Assembly: GCF_001940455.1 (NCBI RefSeq)
Contig: NZ_MKQR01000010.1
Span: 1-35,881 of the forward strand
DNA: 35,881 nucleotides
Reading direction: 5' to 3'
Origin: Actinokineospora bangkokensis
GTDB lineage: Bacteria > Actinomycetota > Actinomycetes > Mycobacteriales > Pseudonocardiaceae
Part shown: positions 1 to 35,881 of the stretch, piece by piece
How the letters are laid out: each line of letters starts with the position of its first letter
Position numbering within the stretch: position 1 is the stretch's first letter
The notes under the pieces: model-generated
The model's input: only the letters and a program-made list of their open reading frames with translations
What the model was told of the DNA's origin: nothing
Database searches by the model: none
Translations under genes and position numbers: made by a program

Positions 1-3000
1 GTGGTCTGGGGGGCGGCGGCCCCGGGGGGCGCCCGCCAGCTCGGCCAGCAGCCGGTCGACCAGGGCCAGCGGGGTGGGGTGGTCGAACACGGCCGTGACC
101 GGCAGCCGGACGCCGGTGGCCGCGGCCAGCGCGTTGCGGAACTCGACCGCGGTCAACGAGTCGAAGCCCAGGTCGCGGAAGGACTTGCCGGGCTCGACGG
201 CGTCGGTGTCGGGGTGGCGCAGCACGGCGGCGGCGCGGGTGCGCACCAGCTCCAGCGCCACCCGGGGGCGGTCGGCGGCCGCGACGGCGGCCAGGCCCTC
301 GGTCTGCTCCGGGGCGGCGGCCTCGGGGACCGCGGCGGCCTCGGGCAGCTCGGCGAACAGCTCGGTCGGGCGCAGCGCGCGCAGGCCGGGCAGCAGCGCG
401 GCCCAGTCGACGTCCGCGACGACCTCGACCGGTCCGCCGGTGGCGATCACCCGGTCCAGCGCGGCCAGCGCGTCGGCGGGGTCCATCGGGCGGAACCCGT
501 TGCCGCGCAGCCGGTTCTCCCGCACCGCCCCGTCGGCGGCCAGGCCGGTGCCGCCCCAGGCGCCCCAGGCGACCGAGGTGGCGGGCAGGCCGAGGGCGGC
601 GCGGTGGGCGGCGAGGGCGTCGAGGTGGGCGTTGGCGGCGGCGTAGGCGCTCTGGCCCGCGCTGCCCAGCGCGCCCGCGGCGGAGGAGAACAGCACGAAC
701 GCGGCGAGGTCGGCGCCGCGGGTCAGCTCGTGCAGGGCGATCGCGCCCTCGGCCTTGACCCGCAGCACGCGGTCGAGGCGCTCGGGGGTGATCGCGTCCA
801 CGACGCCGTCGTCGAGCACGCCCGCGGCGTGCACGACGGCGGTGACCCGGCGCCCGTCGAGCGCGGCGGCGAGCTGGTCGCGGTCGGTGACGTCGCAGGC
901 GGTGGCGTCCACGGTGGCGCCGGACGACCGCAGCTCGGCGAGCAGGTCGACGGCGGTGTCGGCGGTGCGGCTGAGCAGCAGCAGGTCGCGCGCGCCGCGG
1001 GCGACGAGGTGGCGGGCCAGGGCGGCGCCGAGGCCGCCGACGCCACCGGTGATCACCACGGTGCCGTCGCCGGTCCAGTCGGCGGTGCCCGCGGGGGCGG
1101 GCGCCACCCGCTCCAGGCGGCGGCCGAAGGCGCCGGAGGAGCGCAGCGCCACCTGGTCCTCACCGCGCCCGCCCGCCAGGACGCGGGCCAAGTGCGTGCC
1201 CAGGCGCCCGTCCGGGGCCGCGGGGACGTCGACCAGACCGCCCCAGCGCTGCGGGTCCTCCAGGGCCACGGCGCGGCCGAAGCCCCAGACGGCGTGCTGC
1301 TCCGGGGAGACGGCGTCCGCGCGCCCCACGGCGACCGCGTCGCGGGTCAGCGCCCACAGCGGCGCCTCCACCCCGGCGTCGGCCAGGCCCTGCACGGCGG
1401 CCAGCGTGGCGGCGACCGGCCCGGCGGGGTCGCCGCGGTGCGCCAGCGCGAGCAGCGACACCACGCCCACCGGGTCCGGCGCGTCGACGGCGCGCACGGC
1501 CGCGGCGACGGCCGCGCGGTCGGCGCCGGGGTCGCAGGCGACGAGGACGGGGGTCGCGCCGTGCGCGCGCAGGGAGTCGGTGACGGCCTCGCCCCAGGCG
1601 CCGTCGGCGCCGAGGACGAGCCACGTGCCCGACAGCGTCGCCGGGCGCGGGGCCAGCGGCCGCCAGGTCTCGCGCAGCCGCCAGGCGTCCGAGGTCGCGG
1701 CCCGGTCGCGCTCGCGCCGCCACGCCGACAGGGCGGGCAGGGCGTCGCGCAGGGGCGCCTCGGGGGCCAGCGCCAGGACGTCGGCCAGCGCGCCGGACTC
1801 GACGGCCGCCCAGAACTCGGCGTCCCCGGCGGCGGCCGGTGCGGGGGCGGGGTGCGCGGCGACGGCGTCGGGCCAGTACCGCTCCTGCTGGAACGGGTAG
1901 GTGGGCAGGTCGACCCGCCTGCCGCCGTCGAGCAGCCGGTCCCACGCGGGCACGACCCCGCGCACCACCAGCTCGCCCAGCGACAGCAGCGCCCGGTCGA
2001 GGCCGCCGTCGTCGCGGCGCAGCGAGCCCACGGCCACCACCGGCCCGGTCGGCTCGGCCTGCTCCTGCACGGCCATGGTCAGCGACGGGTGCGGGGAGCA
2101 CTCGACGAACACGCCGAAGCCGTCGGCGGCCAGCCGCGCCGTGGCGCCCGCGAAGTCGACCGTGGCGCGCAGGTTGGCGATCCAGTAGGCCGCGTCCAGC
2201 GCGGTGCCGTCCTCGACCTGGCCGGTGAGGGTGGAGTAGAGCGGGACGCGCCCGGCGCGCGGGGCGACCGGGGCCAGCACCCGGGCCAGCTCGTCGCGCA
2301 GCCGCTCGACCTGGGCGGAGTGCGAGGCGTAGTCGACCGGCAGCACCTTGGCCCGCACGCCGTCGCGGGTCCACCCGGCGACGAGCTCGTCGACCGGCCC
2401 CGGCTCGCCGGAGATGACCACGGCGGCCGGTCCGTTGACCGCCGCGACGCCGACCCGGTCACCGAGGTCCGCGATCGCCTCGCGCACGCGCGCCTCGGGC
2501 AGCGCCACCGACGCCATCGCCCCGAGGCCCGACAGCTCGCGCAGCACCTGCGACCGTCGCGCCACGACCAGCGCGCCGTCCTCCAGCGACAGCGCGCCCG
2601 CGACGACCGCCGCGGCGATCTCGCCCTGCGAGTGGCCCACCACGGCGGCGGGCTCGATGCCCCAGGAGCGCCACAGCTCGGCCAGCGACACCATCACCGC
2701 CCACAGCGCCGGCTGCACGACGTCCACCCGGCCGAGCGCGTCGGCGTCGGCCAGCACGTCGGTGAGGACCCAGTCGACGTGCGGGGCCAGCGCGGCGGCG
2801 CACTCCGCGAGGCGGGTGGCGAAGACCGGCGACTCGGCGGCTAGCGCGCCCGCCATGCCCGCCCACTGCGCGCCCTGGCCGGGGAAGACGAACGCGGTGC
2901 GCCCGGTCGGGGCGGCGGTGCCGGTGACCGCGGCGGGCGACCCGGCCGCGACCTCGGCCAGCCCGGCGGCGACCTCCTGCGGGGTGCGGCCCACGACCGC

Positions 3001-4440
3001 GGCCCGGTGCTCGAAGGCCGAGCGGGTGCGGGCCAGCGACCAGGCCAGGTCCAGCGGCTCGGCGGTGACCTCCGACAGCCGCTGGGCCTGGGCGCGCAGG
3101 GCGGCGGGGGTGCGGGCGGACAGCGGCACGAGCACCGCGGGCGGGTCCACGCGCGGCGCCGCGGCGGGCTGCGGCTCGCCCGCCTCCAGGATGACGTGGG
3201 CGTTGGTGCCGCTGATGCCGAAGGAGGACACGCCCGCGCGGCGCGGTCCGGCGGGCCAGGGCACCGCGGTGGAGGCGACGCGCACAGCGCCCGCGCTCCA
3301 GTCGACGTGCGAGCTGGGCTCGGCGGCGTGCAGGGTCGCGGGGATGCGGTCGCGGCCGAGCGCGAGCACGGCCTTGATCACCCCGGCGACGCCCGCGGCG
3401 GCCTGGGTGTGGCCGATGTTGGACTTGACCGAGCCCAGCCACAGCGGCTCGGCGCGGTCCTGGCCGTAGGCGGCGAGCACGGCCTGGGCCTCGATCGGGT
3501 CACCGAGGGTGGTGCCGGTGCCGTGCGCCTCGACGAAGGCGACGTCGGCGGGGGCCAGCCGGGCGTCGGCCAGCGCGGCCCGGATGACCCGCTGCTGGGC
3601 CGGGCCATTGGGGGCGGTGAGCCCGTTGGACGCGCCGTCCTGGTTCACCGCGGAACCCCGCAGCACGGCCAGCACCGGGTGGCCGTTGCGGCGGGCGTCG
3701 GACAGGCGCTCGACCAGCAGCAGCCCGGCGCCCTCGGCGAACCCCGTGCCGTCGGCGGAGTCCCCGAACGCCTTGCACCGGCCGTCCTGCGCCAGGCCGC
3801 CCTGCAGGGCGAACTCGGTGAACAGGCCCGGGGTGGACATGGTCGTCACGCCACCCGCCAGCGCCAGGTCGCACTCACCGTTGCGCAGCGCCTGCGCGGC
3901 CAGGTGCAGGGCCACCAGCGACGACGAGCACGCCGTGTCGACGGTGACGGCGGGGCCCTCGAAGCCGAGGGTGTAGGAGACGCGCCCGGACAGCACGCTC
4001 GCGGTGTTGCCGGTGGCGATCTGCCCCTCAAGGTTGGCCGGGCGGCTGAGCAGCAGGGACGTGTAGTCCTGCCCGTTGGTGCCCGCGAAGACGCCGACCG
4101 GGGTGCCGCGCAGCGACTTGGGGTCCAGGCCGCCGCGCTCGATGGCCTCCCAGGCGGTTTGCAGCAGCAGGCGCTGCTGGGGGTCCATCGCCAGCGCCTC
4201 GCGCGGGGAGATGCCGAAGAAACCCGGGTCGAAGTCCGCGACGTCGTCGAGGAAGCCGCCGAGGAAGGTGCGCGTGGCGTCGGCCCCGGCCAGGTCGTAG
4301 ACGTGGTCGAGGTCCCAGCCGCGGTCGGCGGGGAACGGGCCGATGGCGTCGCCCCGGCCGTCGAGCAGGGCCCAGAACTGCTCGGGGGTCCGCACGCCGC
4401 CGGGGAAGCGGCAGGCCATCGCGACGATGGCGATCGGGTC
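1..4440 (-). other. PKS-C module 2: methylmalonyl KS-AT-KR-ACP, cut after the ACP
   Basis: KS, about 3181-4440: Cys 3928-3930, EAHGTGT, NIGHTQ. AT, about 1905-2905: GHSQGE (Ser 2629-2631) and YASH, predicting methylmalonyl-CoA. This AT uses ordinary GC-rich codons throughout, unlike the mosaic ATs. No DH; about 1080-1860 is the KR structural subdomain. KR catalytic part, about 480-1068: TGGVGGLG, LDD in AGVLDDGVV, SSAAG, GQSAYAAANAHLDA. It lacks the Pro seen in module 1, so it looks B1-type (no epimerisation; inference). ACP, about 55-270: GFDSLTAVEFRN with Ser 157-159. The last about 13 residues before the edge are an Arg/Pro-rich linker; a further KS or a C-terminal tail should follow outside the window. 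Confidence 0.93.
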
Positions 4441-7400
4441 GTCGTCGACCGCGCGCGGCCCAGCGGCGGCGACGGGGGCGGTGGTCACGGGAGTGACCTG
4501 CGCGGCCAGGTGCTCGGCCAGCGCGCGCGGCGTGGGGTGGTCGAAGACGAGGGTGACGGGCAGCTTCAGCTCGGTCAGCCCGGTGATCCGGTTCCGCAGC
4601 TCCACCGCGGTCACCGAGTCGAACCCGAGGTCGTGGAACGACCGGTCCGGGTCGACGTCGTCCGCGGTCGCGTAGCCCAGGACGGGGGCGACGCAGGAGC
4701 GCACCAGGCGCAGCATCTCCTCCGCGGCGGACTCGCGCGGCGCGGCGGGCAGCGCGGCGCCGCCCTGCTCGGCCAGGTGCTCGGCCAGCGCCCGCGGCGT
4801 CGGGTGGTCGAACACGAGGGTGACCGGCAGCTTCAGCTCGGTCAGCCCGGTGATCCGGTTCCGCAGCTCCACCGCGGTCACCGAGTCGAACCCGAGGTCG
4901 TGGAACGACCGGTCCGGGTCGACCTCGTCCGCGCCCGCGTAGCCCAGGATCGGCGCGACGCACGAGCGGACCAGGTCGAGCAGGTCGTCCGCGCTCGCCT
5001 CGACGACGGCGCCGCCCTGCTCGGCGAGGTGGTCGGCCAGGGCAGCGGGGGTGGGGTGGTCGAACACCAGGGTGACCGGCAGCTTCAGCTCGGTCGCCCC
5101 GGTGATCCGGTTCCGCAGCTCCACCGCCGTCACCGAGTCGAACCCGAGGTCGTGGAAGGAGCGCTCGGCGTCGACGGCCTCGGGCCCGGTGTAGCCGAGG
5201 ATGGCCGCGACGGCGGAGCGCACGACGTCGAGCAGCGCCTCCCGGCTCGACGCCCGGCGGGCGACCGGGGCGGCGGGGGCGGCGGGGGCGGGCGCCTGGA
5301 CCTCCAGCAGGCGCCGGACCTCGGGGACCTCGCGCAGCACGTGGGAGGTGCGGGTCGCGGTCATCGCGACGAAGAACCGCTCCCAGTCGATGTCGGCCAG
5401 CGCCACCGCGGTGTCGGCGCCGACGGCGGTGGCCATGGCGCGCACGGCCAGCTCGGGGTCCATCGCGGGCAGCCCGTGCCTGCGGGCCAGCTCCCCGACG
5501 GGCCCGTCGGCCATGCCGCCGCCCGCCCACGGTCCCCAGGCCAGCGCGGTCGCGGGCAGGCCGATGGCGCGGCGGTGGTGGGCGAAGGCGTCGAGGAAGG
5601 CGTTGCCGGGGGCGTAGTTGCCCTGCCCGGACGCGCCGAAGGTGCCCGACATGGAGGAGAACAGGACGAACGCGTCGAGGTCGCGGCCCAGCGTCAGCTC
5701 GTGCAGGTGGCGGGTGGCGTCGCGCTTGACCGCGAGCACCCTGGCGATCCGCTCGGGGGTGATCGAGTCGAGGACGCCGTCGTCGAGGACCGCGGCGGTG
5801 TGCACGACCGCGGTCAGCTCCAGCCCGTCGACGACCGCGGCGAGGGCGGCGCGGTCGGTGACGTCGCAGGCGGTGACGTCGACCCGCACGCCGGTGGCCG
5901 CCAGCTCGGCGGCCAGCTCCGCCGCTCCGGGGGCGTCGAGGCCGCGGCGGCTGAGCAGCACCAGGTGCTCGGCGCCCGCGGTGGCCAGCCAGCGCGCGGT
6001 CTGGGCGCCGAGGCCCCCGGTGCCGCCGGTGACCAGGACGGTGCCGCGCGGGCGCCAGCCCTCGCCCTCGGGGACGGCGGCGCGGGTGATGCGGCGGCCG
6101 AGCAGGCTGCCGGGGCGCAGCGCGAGCTGGTCCTCCCCGGTGCCGCCCGCCAGCGCGGTGGCGAGCAGGGTGGCGGTGCGGTCGTCGAGCTCGGCGGGCA
6201 GGTCCAGCAGGCCGCCCCAGCGCTCCGGGTACTCCTGGGCGGCGACGCGGCCCAGGCCCCACACCAGCGCCTGCTCGGGGGCGGCGCCGGTGTCGGTGGT
6301 CACCGCGTCCTGGGTCAGGCACCACAGCGGGGCGGTGCTGCCCGCGTCACCGAGGGCTTGCAGCAGGGCGAGGGTGGCGGTGTGGCCCGCGACGGCCGAG
6401 GGGTGCTCGGGGTGCGGGCCCTCGTCGACGGCGAGGGCGCTGAGCACGCCGTCGAGGTGCCCGTGCCGGGCGACCAGCTCGGTGAGCGAGGCGCGGTCGG
6501 CCGCGCCCGCGTCGACCTCCTCGGTGACCACGGTGGCGCCGCGGGCGGTGAGGGCGTCGGCGACGGCGGCGAACACCGGGTCGGGCCACTCGGGGGTGAT
6601 GAGCAGCCAGGTGCCGGTGGGCGCGGCGGGCGGGGCGACGACGGGCCGCCACTGGACCTGGTAGCGCCAGCCCGCGATGGCGGCGGCGTCGCGGCCCCGG
6701 CGGCGCAGGGCGAGCAGGGCGGGCGCGACCTCGCTGAGCGGGGCCGCCGGGTCGAGGTCGAGCACCCTGGCGAGGGCGTCGGCGTCGTGGGCGGTGACCG
6801 CGCGCCAGAACTCCTCGTCGGCCGGGTCCGCCGCGGGCTCCACCGGCTCGGCGGGCTCGGGCCAGTAGTGCGCGCGCTGGAACGGGTAGGTGGGCAGGTC
6901 GACGCGGGTGGCCCCGGGGAGCAGGGCGGTCCAGTCGGGGCGCAGGCCGCGCACGACCAGCTCTCCCAGGGACAGCAGCATCCGCGACAACCCACCGTCG
7001 TCGCGCTTGAGCGACCCGACCGCGAGCACGCCCTCGGGCAGGGCCATCGTCAGCACCGGGTGCGGCGAGCACTCCACGAACGTGCCGAACCCATCCTCCG
7101 CCAACCGCTCCACCGCACCAGCGAACTCCACAGTGGACCGCAGGTTGTCGAACCAATACCCGGCCCCCATCACCGAGCCGTCCTCCACCCGACCCGTCAA
7201 CGTCGAGTACACCGGCACCGAACCAGCCCGCGGACGCACCGGCGCCAACACCTCAGCCAACTCGTCGCGCAGCTCATCCACCTGAGCCGAATGCGACGCG
7301 TAGTCCACCGGAATCCGCTTGGCCCGCACCCCATCGGCCTCGCAACCGGCAACCAGCTCGTCCAGAGCAGACGGCTCACCGGAAACCACAACAGCCGAGT

Positions 7401-9500
7401 CACCATTGATCGCAGCGACCGACAACCGCTCCCCGAAACCAGCGATCCGCCCCCGCACCGCCTCCACACCAGCGGCAACCGACACCATGCCGCCCTTACC
7501 CGCCAGGCGCCGCAGCACCTTCGACCGCAACGCCACCACCCGCGCGCCATCCTCCAAGGACAACGCACCCGCCACCACAGCAGCAGCGATCTCACCCTGC
7601 GAATGACCCACCACCGCAGCAGGCTCCACACCCCACGACCGCCACACCGCAGCCAACGACACCATCACAGCCCACAACACCGGCTGCACAACGTCCACGC
7701 GCTCCAGCAGCGCGGCATCACCCAAGGCCTCGTCCAGCGACCAGTCCTTGAACTCACTCAAAGCCGCATCGCACTCGGCCAGGCGAGCGGCGAACACCTC
7801 CGACGACGCGGCCAGCTCCCGCGCCATCCCGACCCACTGCGAACCCTGACCCGGGAACACGAAGACCGTCTTGCCGGTCTCGCCGCCGGTGCCCCGCACC
7901 AGCAGCGGGTGGGACTCGTCGGCGGCCAGCGCGCGCACGGCGTCGGCGCTGAGGGCCACGGCCCGGTGGTCGAGCAGCGCGCGGTTGGTGGCCAGCGACA
8001 GCGCCGCCGACCGCAGCGGCAGCGCGGGCAGCACCTCCGCGATCTGCCCTGCCTGGGCGCGCAGCGCCTCCCGGGAACGCGCGGACAGCACCAGCGGCAC
8101 CGGCCCGCTGCCTGCGTCGGGCGCGGGGGCCGCGACCGGGTCCCCCTGCTCCAGGATGAGGTGCGCGTTGGTGCCGCTGACGCCGAAGGAGGACACCGCG
8201 GCGCGGCGCGGCCGGTCGACCTCCGGCCAGGGGCGGGACTCGGTGAGCAGCTCGACGCTGCCCGCGGTCCAGTCGACCTGCGAGGTGGGGGCGTCGACGT
8301 GCAGGGTCGGGGGCAGCACGCCGTGCCGCATCGCCTCGATGACCTTGATGACGCCCGCGACGCCCGCGGCGGCCTGGGTGTGCCCGAGGTTGGACTTCAC
8401 CGAGCCCAGCCACAGCGGGTCCCCGCCGCTGCGGTCCTGGCCGTAGGTGGCCAGCAGCGCCTGGGCCTCGATCGGGTCACCCAGGGTGGTGCCGGTGCCG
8501 TGCGCCTCCACCACGTCCACGTCGGCGGGGCCGAGCCCGGCGCTGCGCAGGGCGGAGAGGATCACCCGCTGCTGGGAGGGCCCGTTGGGGGCGGTCAGGC
8601 CGCTGCTGGCGCCGTCGGAGTTGACCGCGGAACCGCGCAGGACGGCCAGCACGGGGTGGCCGTTGGCGCGCGCGTCGGACAGCTTCTCCAGCAGCAGCAC
8701 GCCGACGCCCTCGGACCAGCCGGTGCCGTCGGCGGCGTCGGCGAAGGCCTTGCAGCGCCCGTCGCCCGCCAGGCCGCGCTGGCTGTTGAAGGCGAAGAAG
8801 GTGCTGGGGGTGGACATCACCGTCACCCCGCCCGCCAACGCCATCGTGCACTCGCCGGTGCGCAGCGCGTGCGCGGCCAGGTGCATGGCCACCAACGACG
8901 AGGAGCAGGCGGTGTCGATGGTCAGCGCCGGGCCCTCCAGGCCCAGGGTGTAGGCGATGCGGCCGGAGGCGACGCTGGAGCTGGCGCTGGTGCTGAGGTA
9001 GGCCTCGGCGCCCTCGGGCATGCGGTGCAGCTGGGAGGCGTAGTCGGAGTACATGACGCCGACGAACACGCCGGTGGCGCTGCCGCGCAGGGCGTGCGGG
9101 TCGACCCCGCCGCGCTCCAGGGCCTCCCAGGAGGTCTCCAGCAGCAGCCGCTGCTGCGGGTCCATGACCAGGGCCTCGCGCGGGGAGATGCCGAAGAAGC
9201 CGGGGTCGAACCGGCCCGCGTCGTAGAGGAAGCCGCCCTCGGCGGCGAACGGGGTGTCCCCGAGCTGCCAGCCGCGGTCGTCGGGGAACGGGCCGACCGC
9301 GTCGGACCCGTCGGCGACCAGCCGCCACAGGTCCGCTGGCGAGGCGACGCCGCCGGGGTAGCGGCAGGCGGCGGCGACGACCGCGATCGGCTCGCCCGCG
9401 GCCTCCTCCGCGCGGCGCAGCCGCTCGCGGGTCTGGGTCAGCTCGCCGGTGACGCGCTTGAGATACTCGCGCAGCTTCTGCTCGGTGGTCATGGGACTGG

Positions 9501-9504
<4 letters not shown>
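1..9504 (-). CDS. Modular type I polyketide synthase C (3' partial): KS-AT-KR-ACP-ACP-ACP / KS-AT-KR-ACP
   Basis: The frame is open from ATG 9504 to the left edge, 3168 codons, with no stop seen in the stretches I translated; the gene continues beyond the window. Order by residue: docking helix (1-36); KS Cys 200; AT Ser 635; KR; three ACPs with Ser 1457, 1541 and 1630; second-module KS Cys 1859; AT Ser 2292; KR; ACP Ser 3116; then a linker cut at position 1. Neither module has a DH or ER, so each should leave a beta-hydroxyl. Both ATs carry GHSQGE and YASH, predicting methylmalonyl-CoA. The enzyme should take the trienoyl chain from PKS-B and add two propionate-derived hydroxy units. The triple ACP is the outstanding oddity. 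No thioesterase is visible, so whether this is the last synthase is unknown. Confidence 0.96.
4500..5245 (-). repeat. Three tandem ACP domains (in-frame duplication)
   Basis: Three complete ACPs stand in a row, each with SFHDLGFDSVTAVELRNRIT and then LKLPVTLVFDHPTP. Ser codons are 5134-5136, 4882-4884 and 4615-4617, so spacings are 252 and 267 bases. Approximate domains are 5020-5245, 4755-4985 and 4500-4720. The second and third copies read identically for 96 bases (4828-4923 against 4561-4656), and the first differs from them at only a few sites there. Separating linkers are short (EQGGAVVEASADD and EQGGAALPAAPRESAAEE). All three keep Asp-Ser-Val, so all could carry phosphopantetheine. Near identity at the DNA level points to recent duplication or continuing homogenisation. 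None has the Trp six residues after Ser that marks beta-branching ACPs. Confidence 0.95.
7030..7875 (-). repeat. AT segment with atypical codon use, shared with two other ATs (copy in PKS-C module 1)
   Basis: Through most of this AT the coding strand uses codons such as TTG, GCT, GGT and CCT, while the rest of the locus is nearly all GC-ending. From MARELAASSEVFAARL to GHSQGE the protein differs from the PKS-B module 2 AT at only two positions that I can see. The second half, from RRLAGKGGMVSVAAG to CSPHPVLTMALPEGV, instead follows the PKS-A methylmalonyl AT. The AT thus looks like a mosaic. Confidence 0.8.
9397..9504 (-). other. N-terminal docking domain of PKS-C
   Basis: About 36 residues (EQKLREYLKRVTGELTQTRE, then RLRRAEEAA) form a charged coiled-coil helix directly before the KS start EPIAVVAAACRYPGG. 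It is the class 1 partner expected for the PKS-B tail. It is also similar to the PKS-B N-terminus, so specificity must rest on a few helix residues. Confidence 0.87.

Positions 9505-35881
<26,377 letters not shown>

Larger units (their letters stand above)
4500..9393 (-). other. PKS-C module 1: methylmalonyl KS-AT-KR with triple ACP
   Basis: KS, about 8146-9393: Cys 8905-8907 in TACSSS, EAHGTGT, NLGHTQ, all intact. A loop after the active site reads STFFAFNSQRG, where the other KSs here have EFSRQRG-like sequence. AT, about 6895-7875: GHSQGE (Ser 7600-7602), RVDVVQP and YASH, predicting methylmalonyl-CoA. There is no DH; about 6050-6860 is linker plus the KR structural subdomain. KR catalytic part, about 5400-6045: TGGTGGLG, LDD in AAVLDDGVL, SSMSG, GQGNYAPGNAFLDA, suggesting a B2-type, epimerising KR (inference). 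Three ACPs follow. The expected unit is 2-methyl-3-hydroxy next to the triene. Confidence 0.94.

Noticed and set aside
1..60. A thioesterase or C-terminal docking tail at the left edge
   Set aside because: Only a short Arg/Pro-rich linker follows the last ACP before the edge; nothing identifies what comes next.
4500..5245. The tandem ACPs as beta-branching (HMGS-type) ACPs
   Set aside because: The position six residues after the active Ser is Leu, not the flag Trp, and no HMGS, decarboxylase or donor-ACP gene is in the window.
4028..6325. Minus-strand 765-codon open frame, and similar ones at 1160-2374, 2459-3442 and 11632-13596
   Set aside because: These are alternative frames of the PKS genes with Arg/Gly/Pro-rich translations. 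The true frames there encode AT, KR, ACP and KS motifs.

Overview
This window lies entirely inside a large modular (cis-AT, type I) polyketide synthase (PKS) locus. Very high GC, GC-ending codons, GTG/ATG starts overlapping upstream stops, and the domain style point to a high-GC actinomycete. Genus cannot be told from this DNA alone.

All real coding sequence is on the minus strand, in three giant genes with no intergenic DNA. They read right to left in biosynthetic order. PKS-A (24623-35881, 5' end outside the window) carries the tail of one module (KR end plus ACP), then KS-AT-DH-ER-KR-ACP, then KS-AT-KR-ACP and a C-terminal docking tail. PKS-B (9501-24626, complete, 5041 aa) carries three modules, all KS-AT-DH-KR-ACP. 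PKS-C (1-9504, 3' end outside) carries KS-AT-KR-ACP-ACP-ACP and then KS-AT-KR-ACP. The A/B junction is a GTGA overlap and the B/C junction an ATGA overlap. Matching docking segments flank both junctions, so the order A to B to C is well supported.

AT motifs predict malonyl, methylmalonyl, malonyl, methylmalonyl, malonyl, methylmalonyl, methylmalonyl for the seven modules whose AT is visible. With the reductive domains, the chain on the last visible ACP should read, from the thioester: CHMe, CHOH, CHMe, CHOH, CH=CH, C(Me)=CH, CH=CH, CHMe, CHOH, CH2, CH2, then upstream carbons. This is a conjugated methyl-triene between two hydroxylated propionate stretches. No thioesterase, loading module, tailoring, regulatory or resistance gene is in the window, so final ring size and product identity are unknown.

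The most unusual feature is the first module of PKS-C. It ends in three consecutive, nearly identical ACPs, which is rare in a cis-AT modular PKS with no beta-branching signature. Second, three methylmalonyl AT domains share mosaic segments with codon use unlike the rest of the locus, which suggests AT-to-AT recombination. The right edge of the window looks like poor-quality contig-end sequence.
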